From assembly GCF_010727325.1 (NCBI RefSeq), contig NZ_AP022565.1, positions 2,914,001-2,978,000 of the forward strand: a DNA stretch of 64,000 nt, read 5' to 3'. Positions 10,244-18,453 of this stretch are shown piece after piece (within the stretch, counting starts at the first letter, position 1; the number at the start of each line of letters is the position of its first letter). This DNA is from Mycolicibacterium alvei (GTDB taxonomy: Bacteria > Actinomycetota > Actinomycetes > Mycobacteriales > Mycobacteriaceae). The notes beneath the pieces were generated by a model. That model searched no databases, was not told where the DNA came from, and worked only from the letters and a program-made list of their open reading frames with translations. A program made the translations under genes and the position numbers.

Positions 10244-10268
10244 TGGCACTCACTGATCGAGAGTGCCA
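10244..10268 (-). promoter_or_regulatory. CIRCE operator 1 (HrcA site) of groEL2
   Basis: TGGCACTC (10244-10251), nine bases, then GAGTGCCA (10261-10268): a perfect 8-base inverted repeat with the CIRCE spacing. It is 116 bases or more upstream of the groEL2 start. Confidence 0.92.
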
Positions 10269-10277
10269 ACTGCATTC

Positions 10278-10304
10278 TTAGCACTCGACCAGGGCGAGTG
10301 CAAG
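10278..10304 (-). promoter_or_regulatory. CIRCE operator 2 (HrcA site) of groEL2
   Basis: TTAGCACTC (10278-10286), nine bases, then GAGTGCAAG (10296-10304). The left half is the exact consensus; the right half keeps GAGTGC. It lies nine bases from the first CIRCE, so two HrcA dimers could bind side by side. Confidence 0.88.
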
Positions 10305-10350
10305 GTTGTTCGCTCGTCGCATATCCATTTGCGCGATATGCGCCATACGT

Positions 10351-10411
10351 CGCCGGTTTCTACCTCAGGGCTGTTCCCGGCGCCGGGTTGCAACCCCTAG
10401 GTAGAAAAGCG
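10351..10411. terminator. Long imperfect hairpin downstream of the deacetylase remnant
   Basis: TTTCTACCT (10357-10365) pairs with AGGTAGAAA (10399-10407), extended by partly matching flanks. Inside the loop is a perfect 12-base palindrome (10376-10387). It lies 11 bases past the end of the minus-strand pseudogene and probably ends its transcript and insulates the groEL2 promoter. Confidence 0.5.
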
Positions 10412-10421
10412 GTGACGGCCC

Positions 10422-11221
10422 CTATCGCACGACCCGCCCGGTCGGTGTCACGAACTGCCAGCCCGCGGCCTGCATCGCCGGGATCGCCTCGGCGAACCCG
10501 GCATGTGTGCCCGATCGGGGATGGTTCATGTGGGCGAGCACGATCGAGCCTGGGGCCGCGTTCATCACGTTGGCCCGCACGGCAGCGGCTGACGCCGTGG
10601 CACCGTCGTCGGCGTTGACGGTGAATCCGAGCGGTTGCTCGCCGAGTTCGCGCACGATATCGACTGCCACGTCGTCGTAGTGAGCAGTGCCGGGCCGAAA
10701 CCAGATCGGGGGCCGACCGGTCAGTGCGGTCAATCGCTGGTGGTTACCCCACACCTCGTTGACCACCTCCGCGGCCGAGCGGGTCCCGCGATCCCATAGA
10801 CAGACCGGCCCGTGACCGACAACGGCACATGACGGGTGCCGTGGTTGCCGATCTCGAACAGTGGATTGCCTGCCAGTTGCCGTGCCCGGTCCGGGTTCCG
10901 ATCGATCCACCGCGAGTTGAGCATCAGCACCGCGGGCACCCCGTTTCGTTGCAGGGTGTCCAGGAGTGCGTCATCGCAGGCACCGTCACACGCATCGAAG
11001 GTGAGGGCGATCTGCCGGCCGCCGGCAGCGAAGGACGTGGCGATTCCGGACAACGCCATTCCCCACTGCGTGGGTACCCGCGTCTTGTTGAGCACCGCGA
11101 CCGAAGGCGGGTCGACGGTGTTCGGGTCGGCGTGGGCGCTGGGCACCCCGGGCCGCAACGCGTAGCCAACGGCAATCGAACCGACGGCCGCCGCCGACAG
11201 GAATGAGCGCCGGGTGATCAC
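10422..11221 (-). pseudogene. Tat-exported polysaccharide deacetylase, frameshifted
   Basis: The first frame (GTG at 11221) gives a twin-arginine signal TRRSFLSAAAVG ending AHA, then LTFDACDG, the NodB-domain metal motif, and GNHGTRH. The domain continues in another frame from near 10787 with WGNHQRLTALTGRPPIWFRPG, ending GWQFVTPTGRVVR at 10422. A single missing base in the GGG/CCC run at 10785-10787 explains the switch (GIAG then TRSAAEVV). The intact product would be about 266 residues and would act on an acetylated cell-envelope sugar polymer. Either the gene is inactivated or the base is an assembly error; both halves are otherwise well conserved. Confidence 0.8.
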
Positions 11222-11699
11222 CAGCCGGACGGTAGGACCGCATCTTGAATGCAACCTGGTGCATCGGCTGAGAATTTGCTGTGAAGATGGCGTCCCCACG
11301 GCGTGCCGGCACCGCAAACAGTCGGAGAGGTTTCGACCTCTCCCCTACGGCGCAGCCCGGGCGACGAACGGGGTTCGCCAGGCCATGGCGAGTCAGGCAA
11401 CAGCACCATCAGGGGTGCCGACGCCCACGGCAAGATCCGCACACGAGTTCAGCAACACACACGTTTTGCTTTGGGCCAGAACATATTTCGCGGTATCGCA
11501 ACACTCATCCAGCACGCTCGCCAACAGCGATATCTCGCGCCGGAAAGCCACCAGAGCGCGGGTTCTTGTCGTTGCAACAACATAATCCACACCGCTGTGA
11601 AACCTCCGCCGGGCGGAAACGGCCGAAGGCTGCACGACACGACACCGACCAGGCCGTGGCAAATTCATATCAATTCTCACGAGCGTCAAAAATTCAGGT
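11222..11699. other. Non-coding gap upstream of the glycine-repeat gene
   Basis: This 478-base gap shows no reading frame with recognisable protein features on either strand. Base composition drops towards AT in 11440-11480 and 11660-11700, which fits a promoter region for the glycine-repeat gene. No repeat, RNA gene or operator was recognised. Confidence 0.5.
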
Positions 11700-14600
11700 T
11701 TGTCGAACTGGCTTCTGTCGCACAGCTTTCGAGCTATTCATTGGGGGCGGACCATCCGTCGCACCCCCGTGGAATCGCGCGACACCCCTGGTAAGCAGCA
11801 GACCCCGGCCCGCTGGAACCTGTTTCATTTCTTTACCCGCACCGGCGGCAAGGGCGGCGCCGGCGCGCAGGGCGGGGTTTTCGCCATGTATCCCGGTAGC
11901 GAAGCAACAGGCACCGGCACCGGTGGTTCCGGTGGGGCAGCCGACGGAGCCGGCAGCATCGGCGGCAACGGCAGCGGCGGCTGGGTGCAAGCCGGGTGGT
12001 CCTATTACGGCCGCGGCAACAACAGCAAGGCCTCCGGCACCGCCATCGGTGGTAACGGCGGCAAGGCAACTGGCGGCGGGCACGGTGGACAGGGCGGAGA
12101 CGCCAGCCTGCTCACCGCGGGTACCGGCGCCACGGTTTCGGGTAACGCCTACGGCGGCGCGGGCGGCGCCGGTTACGCCGGCGGCACCGGCGGCAACGGC
12201 GGACAGGGCCAGATCGCGGCCGTGGGCAATGACACCCACGACAGTGGCACTGCCACCGGCGGCGCCGGCGGCAGTGGTACCGGTGTCGGTATCTCGGGCG
12301 GCGCGGGCGGTCGGGGCCTGATCTACTCGGGGACCTCGGGCGGTGGTGGTATCCACTCGACTGCGGAGGGCACCGCGACTGGCGGAAACGGCGGCGCCGG
12401 TCAGAACAACGTCAGCGGCGGCAAGGGCGGCGACGCCGGCATTGTCACCAAGGGCGACAACAACACCAACACCGGTGCCATCGCCACCGGTGGACACGGC
12501 ACCACCGGCGCTGCCGGAGGCCAAGGCGAGCTCAGGACGACCGGCACCGGAAGCACGATCAAAGATTCGTCGGCTAGCGGTGCCGGCGGGAGCACTGGTG
12601 GTTCGGGGAGCGCCGGCAACGTGCTCGCCAGCAACGGCGGTTCAATCACAAACAGCTCCGCCAATGCCGGGGTCGGGTCCGACACCGCTGTTGGTGGCTC
12701 GGCGACCGTGACTGCCACCGGTACCGGTAGCACCGTCACCAACACCAAAGCCACCGGTGGTAACGCCGGGTTCGGTGACGCCAACGGCGGCATCGGCGGC
12801 AATGGCGGGGTGGCCTCGGTCACGGCCACCGGCGGTGGTGCCATCACCGACGGTGTCGCCAAGGGCACCGATGGTGGCAAGGGCACCAACAGCGGCAAGG
12901 GCGGCGCCGGCGGCGGGGGCTATATCGAGGCCCTGGGCGCGGGCAGTACCGCGAGCGGAACCGCCACCGGCGGCATCGCCGGCACCGGTGACGGCACGGG
13001 CAGCGTCGGCGGCAACGGAGGCGACGGCTGGATCCGCGCCAGTGCTGCCGGAGCCGATGCGAGCGGCGTGGGCACCGGCGGTGCCGGCGGCAACGCCACC
13101 AGCGGCGGCAAGGGCGGCGCCGGCGCGCAAGGCGGAATCTTCGCTCAGCGGGTCAACAGCGAGGCCACGGGCACCGGTATCGGTGGTGCCGGTGGCACCG
13201 CCGACGGTGTGGGCAGCACCGGCGGAAATGGTGGCGGCGGCTGGATTCAGACCGGTTACTACGCCACCGGCGCCAACAGCAAGGCCGAGGGCACAGCGAC
13301 CGGTGGTGCCGGCGGCGACGCGACCACCGGCGGTCACGGCGGGGTTGGCGGAATGTCGGTAGTGCTCGCCACCGGAGACAACTCCACCGCCACGGGCACC
13401 ACGGTCGGTGGCAAGGGCGGCGCAGGCTCCAACGGCGGAACCGGCGGCAAGGGTTCCCTCGGGCAGGTAGTCGCCCTGAGTATCGGCTCGCACGCCGAAG
13501 GCACCGGCATCGGCGGTGCCGGTGGCAGCGGCGACGGCGTCGTGGGCGTCAACAGTGTCGTCGGCGGCAACGGCGGTCAAGGTGTCGTCTCCGCGGCGGG
13601 TGACTACAGCACTGCGGAGGGCGATGCGACCGGCGGGAACGGCGGCGCGGGCCAGGGCGGTGTCAACGGCGGCAACGGCGGTGCGGGCAATATCACGGCG
13701 AAGGGTGACGGCACCTCCAGCGCCGATGCCGACTCCATCACCGGCGGCACGGCCTCCGGTGGCGGCGGCTCCACCGGGGCCTCCGGCGGTATCGGTCAGC
13801 TCAGCACCAACGGCGGCACGATCAAGGACACCCAGGCTATCGGTGGCAACGCCGGTGCGGGCGACGCCAACGGCGGCCTCGGCGGTAATGGCGGAACGGC
13901 TTCCGTGTCAGCCACCGGCGGCAGCGAGGTCGCCAACGGTCTGGCCAAGGCGGGCAACGGTGGCGCCGGGGTGACGGGCGGCAAGGGCGGCGCCGGCGGG
14001 AACAGCACCATGGCAGCCACCTCGGTGACGGGCGACCTCACCGGTACCACCACCGGTGGTGTCGGCGGGACCGGCACCGGGATCGGAGCCACCGGCGGTG
14101 CCGGCGGCGCGGGCACCAACGGTGGTGTCGGAGGTGGTGGCGGTAACGCTGCAATTACTACCGACCTCACCGGAACCGCCAGCGGCACCGCGAAGGGTGG
14201 GTCCGGCGGAACCGCCACCGGTACCGGCAGCATCGGTGGCAACGGCGGCTGGGCGGAGATCCAAGCCGGGTACGGCAACCTCACCGGTGGTACCGCCAGC
14301 GGCACCACCACCGGCGGCAATGGCGGCAACGCCACGAACGGCGGCCACGGCGGTAACGGTGGCGGTTCGCTGATCATGGCCGCAGGCACCGGCGTTGCCA
14401 CCGGCAACACCGCCAAGGGTGGTGACGGCGGTGCAGCCAACACCGCAGGCGCCACGGGCGGTGCCGGCGGGTTCACCAACATCGCAGCCCAGAACGGAAG
14501 CATCACCGGCAGCACCGCAACCTCCGGAAACGGTGGCATCGGCAACGGCGGGAACGGCGGTGACGGCGGTATGGGCTGGATTCAGGCCTACGACCCGTCG

Positions 14601-14975
14601 GCCCCAGCCAGCACCACCATCACCAACGGCAAATCGACCGGCGGCAACGGCGGCAACGGCGGCCTCAACGGCACCGGCGGAGCCGTCGGCGGCAACGGTG
14701 GCAACGGCGGCAACAGCACCTTCTGGAAGGGCAACGGCCAGACCTCGACCAACCAGGTCAATGCCGGTGGCAAGGGCGGCAACGGCGGCGACGGCGGCAA
14801 CGCCGTGGGCGACGGTGCGGGCGGTGCGGGCGGCAACGGCGGCATCGGTGGCAGCTTCGACTTCACCACCAACACGGGCACGACCGGCACTGGCGGCAAC
14901 GGCGGCAACGGCGGCACCGGCCAGCCCGGCGGGGTGACCGGCACCACCGGCTCCACCGGTGCCAGCAATCCCTGA
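11700..14975 (+). CDS. PGRS-like glycine-rich repeat protein without PE domain
   Basis: The frame codes 1091 residues rich in Gly, Thr, Ala, Ser and Asn. Residues 1-48 are not repetitive; from residue 49 to the end it is a repeat array. A short beta-strand block (GWVQAG, SLLTAG, QIAAVG, GIVTKG, GWIQTG and so on) recurs about 27 times, roughly every 38 residues, each followed by an A-x-G-T-A-x-GG-x-GG run. A 420-residue super-repeat is visible. This looks like a beta-solenoid surface or secreted protein. It resembles PE_PGRS arrays but has no PE domain, and no signal peptide is seen. The TTG at 11700 is the only early start and has no clear ribosome site; GTG 11769 is an alternative. The true N-terminus is uncertain, the repeat region is not. 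Confidence 0.75.
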   Translation: MSNWLLSHSFRAIHWGRTIRRTPVESRDTPGKQQTPARWNLFHFFTRTGGKGGAGAQGGVFAMYPGSEATGTGTGGSGGAADGAGSIGGNGSGGWVQAGWSYYGRGNNSKASGTAIGGNGGKATGGGHGGQGGDASLLTAGTGATVSGNAYGGAGGAGYAGGTGGNGGQGQIAAVGNDTHDSGTATGGAGGSGTGVGISGGAGGRGLIYSGTSGGGGIHSTAEGTATGGNGGAGQNNVSGGKGGDAGIVTKGDNNTNTGAIATGGHGTTGAAGGQGELRTTGTGSTIKDSSASGAGGSTGGSGSAGNVLASNGGSITNSSANAGVGSDTAVGGSATVTATGTGSTVTNTKATGGNAGFGDANGGIGGNGGVASVTATGGGAITDGVAKGTDGGKGTNSGKGGAGGGGYIEALGAGSTASGTATGGIAGTGDGTGSVGGNGGDGWIRASAAGADASGVGTGGAGGNATSGGKGGAGAQGGIFAQRVNSEATGTGIGGAGGTADGVGSTGGNGGGGWIQTGYYATGANSKAEGTATGGAGGDATTGGHGGVGGMSVVLATGDNSTATGTTVGGKGGAGSNGGTGGKGSLGQVVALSIGSHAEGTGIGGAGGSGDGVVGVNSVVGGNGGQGVVSAAGDYSTAEGDATGGNGGAGQGGVNGGNGGAGNITAKGDGTSSADADSITGGTASGGGGSTGASGGIGQLSTNGGTIKDTQAIGGNAGAGDANGGLGGNGGTASVSATGGSEVANGLAKAGNGGAGVTGGKGGAGGNSTMAATSVTGDLTGTTTGGVGGTGTGIGATGGAGGAGTNGGVGGGGGNAAITTDLTGTASGTAKGGSGGTATGTGSIGGNGGWAEIQAGYGNLTGGTASGTTTGGNGGNATNGGHGGNGGGSLIMAAGTGVATGNTAKGGDGGAANTAGATGGAGGFTNIAAQNGSITGSTATSGNGGIGNGGNGGDGGMGWIQAYDPSAPASTTITNGKSTGGNGGNGGLNGTGGAVGGNGGNGGNSTFWKGNGQTSTNQVNAGGKGGNGGDGGNAVGDGAGGAGGNGGIGGSFDFTTNTGTTGTGGNGGNGGTGQPGGVTGTTGSTGASNP
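11844..14364 (+). repeat. 420-residue (1260 bp) super-repeat in the glycine-rich gene
   Basis: The same passage (GGKGGAGAQGG, then FA, then SEATGTG) begins at 11844 and again at 13104, exactly 1260 bp apart. The following strand blocks match in order: GWVQ/GWIQ, SLLTAG/VVLATG, then AEGTATGGNGG/AEGDATGGNGG. The first unit holds about 12 strand blocks. The second is less complete, seems to miss one block, and grades into further single repeats. The end given here is approximate. Confidence 0.7.
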
Positions 14976-14986
14976 TCGCCGACACT

Positions 14987-15024
14987 AAAAAGAGAGAGGC
15001 CCGCTACGGCGGGCCTCTCTTTTT
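14987..15024. terminator. Strong bidirectional terminator
   Basis: GAGAGGCCCGC (14994-15004) pairs with GCGGGCCTCTC (15009-15019) around a 4-base loop. A-rich sequence on the left and five T on the right let it work on both strands. It ends the glycine-repeat gene (stop 14975) and the sulfotransferase (stop 15036). Confidence 0.92.
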
Positions 15025-15035
15025 GTCGCGTCAGC

Positions 15036-15845
15036 TCACACCACGCGCAGACCGTCTGGCACCCGGCTCGGATCGCACCAGAACGCGTCATTGACGAAGC
15101 GCCCGAACAGATCCGGCGGCAGGATGGTCTCGCGCGGCTCGGCCTTCACCGAACCGCGCACGGTGTGCAGCCCCGGCGTCCCGGCGCGTTCGTCGAACTC
15201 GGTGACGTCGTAGTCGACGTGGCCGAAGTCGTGCTCGAATACCGGTTCACCGATGAACTCGTAGATGGCGCTCATCACCTTGGCCGGTTCGACGGTCAGG
15301 GTTTCGTACTGCACCAACAACAGGTGGTCCCGTTGGGCGCCGTAACAGGCCTGCTTGAGGGCGTCGTAGGGCCCGCCGACCATTCCCTCCTGTGCGGCAA
15401 CGTCATTGGCTCTGGTGTAGACGGTGCCGCCGGGGTTGTAGTTGAAGATCGACGACGGGCTGAACACGTTGCGCTGCACCAGCCGCTCGATGCTGTCGAT
15501 CACCCACGACAGATCACGCACGCAGGCAATGACTTTCGCGTCCGGGAACAGCTGCGCGAGCGCGGGCATCCGGGCACACCAGCCCCGATTGGTGTCGAAG
15601 ATGACCGGGGCGATGCTGTCGGCGTAGTAGCTGTCGAACAACCCGCGCAGGATCCGTTCGCGTTTGATGTCGTCGAGGAATACCGAGAACTCGTTGCGGG
15701 CGCTCATCTGGGCCAGCAGGGCGTCGAACAACCCGGCCAGCGGGCCCGACATCCCGGCCTGAAAGCGCGGATTCTGCCGCAGCAGCGCCGCCAACAGCGT
15801 CGACCCTGATCGCGGTAGACCCGAGATGAAATGAAGCGTCGTCAC
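15036..15845 (-). CDS. PAPS-dependent sulfotransferase family protein
   Basis: The product is 269 residues. The 5'-phosphosulfate-binding loop GLPRSGST is at residues 9-16, right after the first strand TTLHFIS. VIACVRDLSWVIDSIERL is the 3'-phosphate-binding region and LVQYETLTVEP is a conserved core strand. Sulfotransferases of this class move sulfate from PAPS to lipids, sugars or small molecules in the cytoplasm. The GTG at 15845 was chosen because the P-loop must lie near the N-terminus; an AGG-containing ribosome site precedes it. The very long frame upstream is shadow of the cupin and helicase genes. Acceptor unknown. Confidence 0.85.
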   Translation of the reverse strand: MTTLHFISGLPRSGSTLLAALLRQNPRFQAGMSGPLAGLFDALLAQMSARNEFSVFLDDIKRERILRGLFDSYYADSIAPVIFDTNRGWCARMPALAQLFPDAKVIACVRDLSWVIDSIERLVQRNVFSPSSIFNYNPGGTVYTRANDVAAQEGMVGGPYDALKQACYGAQRDHLLLVQYETLTVEPAKVMSAIYEFIGEPVFEHDFGHVDYDVTEFDERAGTPGLHTVRGSVKAEPRETILPPDLFGRFVNDAFWCDPSRVPDGLRVV

Positions 15846-16049
15846 CGTTGCCCTTTCGCCCGTAATCCGTCGAACACCCCGCGGTGACCCGCTCGGCCAC
15901 GTCTGCGTTGTAAGTCTGCATCGTCTGGCAGGACTTGCGCGCCCGAATTCGGTCCGCCGCTTTCGACAGCAGGGCTGGTTCACCACGCCGCGAACAACCC
16001 TGGTGTCGATCTCGGCGTCAACACCGTCACCGCGTCTAAGCTGACGCTC

Positions 16050-16568
16050 ATGTCGCTGTGGAACCCCAGAGATGTGCCGCCGTATCCCCCGGCTCGCTAC
16101 ACCGAGGACGAGCCCGAGGTCAGCGCCTGGGTCCGGCGCGCGCCCGAAAATGGCGGGGCGCCACCTGACTACGACTCCTTCGGTCTGGTCAAGTACCACT
16201 ACCTGGCCAACCAGCAACAGACCAATGGCGATTACGGCCTGTACCGCGTCGACATCAGCCCACAGGCCGGCGGCCCGGCCCCGCATTTTCACCGGACCAT
16301 GTCCGAGGCGTTCTTCGTCCTGTCGGGCACCGTCAGGCTGTATGACGGCACCGACTGGTGCGACGGCAACCAGGGCGATTTCCTGTACGTCCCGCCGGGC
16401 GGCATCCACGGTTTCCGCAATGAGGCCGACGCGCCGACGTCGTTGCTGATGTTGTTTGCTCCCGGCGCGCCGCGGGAGGCCTATTTCGAAGGGTTGGCCC
16501 AGCTGGCCGACCTCGACGACGACGAACGCGCCGAATGGTTCGCCAAGAACGACAACCACTTCATCTGA
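16050..16568 (+). CDS. Cupin-domain protein
   Basis: This 172-residue protein has a single cupin barrel. Motif 1 is PHFHRTMSEAFFVLSG with H79, H81 and E86; motif 2 is GDFLYVPPGGIHGF with H120. The four ligands for a divalent metal are therefore present. The C-terminal tail is acidic (DLDDDERAEWF). Proteins of this size may be isomerases, dioxygenases or sugar/quercetin-type cupins; no substrate can be assigned. The 204 bases between it and the divergent sulfotransferase hold the promoters of both. Confidence 0.82.
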   Translation: MSLWNPRDVPPYPPARYTEDEPEVSAWVRRAPENGGAPPDYDSFGLVKYHYLANQQQTNGDYGLYRVDISPQAGGPAPHFHRTMSEAFFVLSGTVRLYDGTDWCDGNQGDFLYVPPGGIHGFRNEADAPTSLLMLFAPGAPREAYFEGLAQLADLDDDERAEWFAKNDNHFI

Positions 16569-16652
16569 GCGACACGCCCGGCGCGCTCCTGCGGATATGC
16601 GCTGACGTAACGCCCTGCCATAGACTGCTTTCCGACTGAGAGGAGTCCTCGG

Positions 16653-18359
16653 GTGCGGGCTGATGCAGCGCCCAGCACCCAGGCACTTCGGGGCTGGCAG
16701 CGTAAGGCGCTGGTGCGGTATTTGACCGCCAAACCGCGGGACTACCTGGCGGTGGCCACACCCGGCGCAGGTAAGACGACGTTTGCGCTGCGGATCGCGG
16801 CCGAGCTGCTCAACGACCGTACGGTCGACGCGATCACCGTGGTGGTGCCCACCGAGCATCTCAAGATCCAGTGGGCCCAGGCGGCCGCGCGGAATGGCAT
16901 CGCGCTCGATCCGAAGTTCAGCAACTCCAACTCGCAGACCTCGGCGGAGTACCACGGCGTCGTCGTCACCTATGCCCAGGTGGCCAGCCATCCCACCCGG
17001 CACCGGGTGCGCACCGAGAACCGCAGGACGCTGGTCATCTTCGACGAGATCCACCACGGCGGTGACTCGAAGAGCTGGGGCGACGCGATGCGCGAAGCCT
17101 TTGACGACGCGACCCGGCGGCTGTCGCTCACCGGTACCCCGTTCCGCAGCGACGACAGCCCGATCCCATTCGTCAACTACGAAACCGACGGCGCCGGCTT
17201 CCAGCAGTCCGTGGCCGACCACGTCTACGGCTATTCCGATGCGCTCGCCGACGGCGTGGTCCGGCCCGTGGTGTTCCTGGCGTACTCCGGTGAGGCCCGG
17301 TGGCGTGACAGTGCCGGCGAAGAACACGCGGCGCGCCTGGGCGAACCGCTGACCGCCGAGCACACCGCCCGGGCCTGGCGCACCGCACTGAACCCGACCG
17401 GGGAGTGGATGCCGGCGGTCATCGCGGCCGCCGACAAACGGTTGCAGCAGAAGCGTCAGCACGTGCCCGATGCCGGCGGCATGATCATCGCCACCAACCA
17501 GACCACCGCGCGCGCCTATGCCGATCTCCTCACCAAGATCACCGGTGAGGTGCCCACCGTGGTGCTCTCCGACGATCCCGGCGCCTCCGACCGGATCAGC
17601 CAATTCTCGGAAAGCACCAGTCGGTGGCTGGTCGCGGTGCGCATGGTGTCCGAGGGTGTCGACGTGCCACGGTTGTCGGTCGGCGTGTACGCCACGAGCG
17701 CCTCGACTCCGTTGTTCTTCGCCCAGGCCATCGGCCGGTTCGTGCGGTCACGCCGCGCCGGTGAGACCGCCAGCATCTTCCTGCCGTCCGTGCCCAGTCT
17801 CTTGCTGCTGGCCAGTGAGATGGAGGCGCAACGCAACCACGTGCTGGGCAAGCCGCACCGGGAATCCGACGGGCTGGACGACGAGGCCCTCGAAGCCGCC
17901 GAAAAGCGCAAGGACGAGAAGGACGACCTGGAGAACGGCTTCGAGTCGCTCGGCGCCGACGCCGAACTGGACCAGGTCATCTTCGACGGCTCATCCTTCG
18001 GCACCGCGACTCCGGCCGGCAGCGACGAGGAGGCCGACTATCTCGGCATCCCCGGCCTGCTCGATGCCGAACAGATGCGAGACCTGTTGCGGCGCAGGCA
18101 GGATGAGCAGCTCACCAAACGCACGGCCGAGGCCGCGGTATCGGGTGGTCCGCCGCCGTCGCGCACCACGCACGGCCAGTTGCGGGAGTTGCGTCGTGAG
18201 CTCAACGCGTTGGTGACCATCACCCATCACCGCACCGGCAAGCCGCACGGTTGGATCCACAACGAGCTACGCCGTATCTGCGGCGGGCCTCCGGTGGCCG
18301 CAGCGACCACCGATCAACTGAAAGCGCGCATCGAAGCCATCCGGGATCTGAAGGCCTGA
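16653..18359 (+). CDS. DEAD/DEAH-box (superfamily 2) helicase
   Basis: The 568-residue protein begins at GTG 16653 behind GAGAGGAG. Motifs: Q-like LRGWQRKAL (12-20), Walker A ATPGAGKTT (35-43), Walker B FDEIHHG with DEIH at 131-134, SLTGTPFR motif III (158-165), and helicase C motifs MVSEGVDVPRL and QAIGRFVRSRR with arginine fingers. After residue 400 the tail is charged, predicted helical (ALEAAEKRKDEKDDLENGF), and holds a region HGQLRELRRELNALV that may bind nucleic acid. It resembles SSL2/XPB-type and restriction-helicase folds. It is a probable ATP-dependent DNA or RNA translocase. It stands alone, with no nuclease partner nearby. Confidence 0.85.
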   Translation: MRADAAPSTQALRGWQRKALVRYLTAKPRDYLAVATPGAGKTTFALRIAAELLNDRTVDAITVVVPTEHLKIQWAQAAARNGIALDPKFSNSNSQTSAEYHGVVVTYAQVASHPTRHRVRTENRRTLVIFDEIHHGGDSKSWGDAMREAFDDATRRLSLTGTPFRSDDSPIPFVNYETDGAGFQQSVADHVYGYSDALADGVVRPVVFLAYSGEARWRDSAGEEHAARLGEPLTAEHTARAWRTALNPTGEWMPAVIAAADKRLQQKRQHVPDAGGMIIATNQTTARAYADLLTKITGEVPTVVLSDDPGASDRISQFSESTSRWLVAVRMVSEGVDVPRLSVGVYATSASTPLFFAQAIGRFVRSRRAGETASIFLPSVPSLLLLASEMEAQRNHVLGKPHRESDGLDDEALEAAEKRKDEKDDLENGFESLGADAELDQVIFDGSSFGTATPAGSDEEADYLGIPGLLDAEQMRDLLRRRQDEQLTKRTAEAAVSGGPPPSRTTHGQLRELRRELNALVTITHHRTGKPHGWIHNELRRICGGPPVAAATTDQLKARIEAIRDLKA

Positions 18360-18453
18360 CAGCAGTCCGCCCAAACTCCCCCGAGACCCAACTGGAACTT
18401 GTTACAGTCGGCCAATTCTGTTCTGTAGCAGCCAAAACAGCTGGGGAGACGCA

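Noticed and set aside
11393..11689. 98-residue minus-strand frame in the gap before the glycine-repeat gene
   Set aside because: No ribosome site, signal or family features; likely chance.
11700..14975. Calling the glycine-repeat gene PE_PGRS
   Set aside because: No PE domain, PE start or linker is present in any frame upstream.
15846..17603. Extension of the sulfotransferase frame to 855 residues
   Set aside because: The extra part is antisense to the cupin and helicase genes, and the PAPS loop must be near the N-terminus.
16653..18359. Helicase as part of a defence system
   Set aside because: No nuclease, methyltransferase or other defence partner is adjacent; neighbours are a cupin and a secreted protein.
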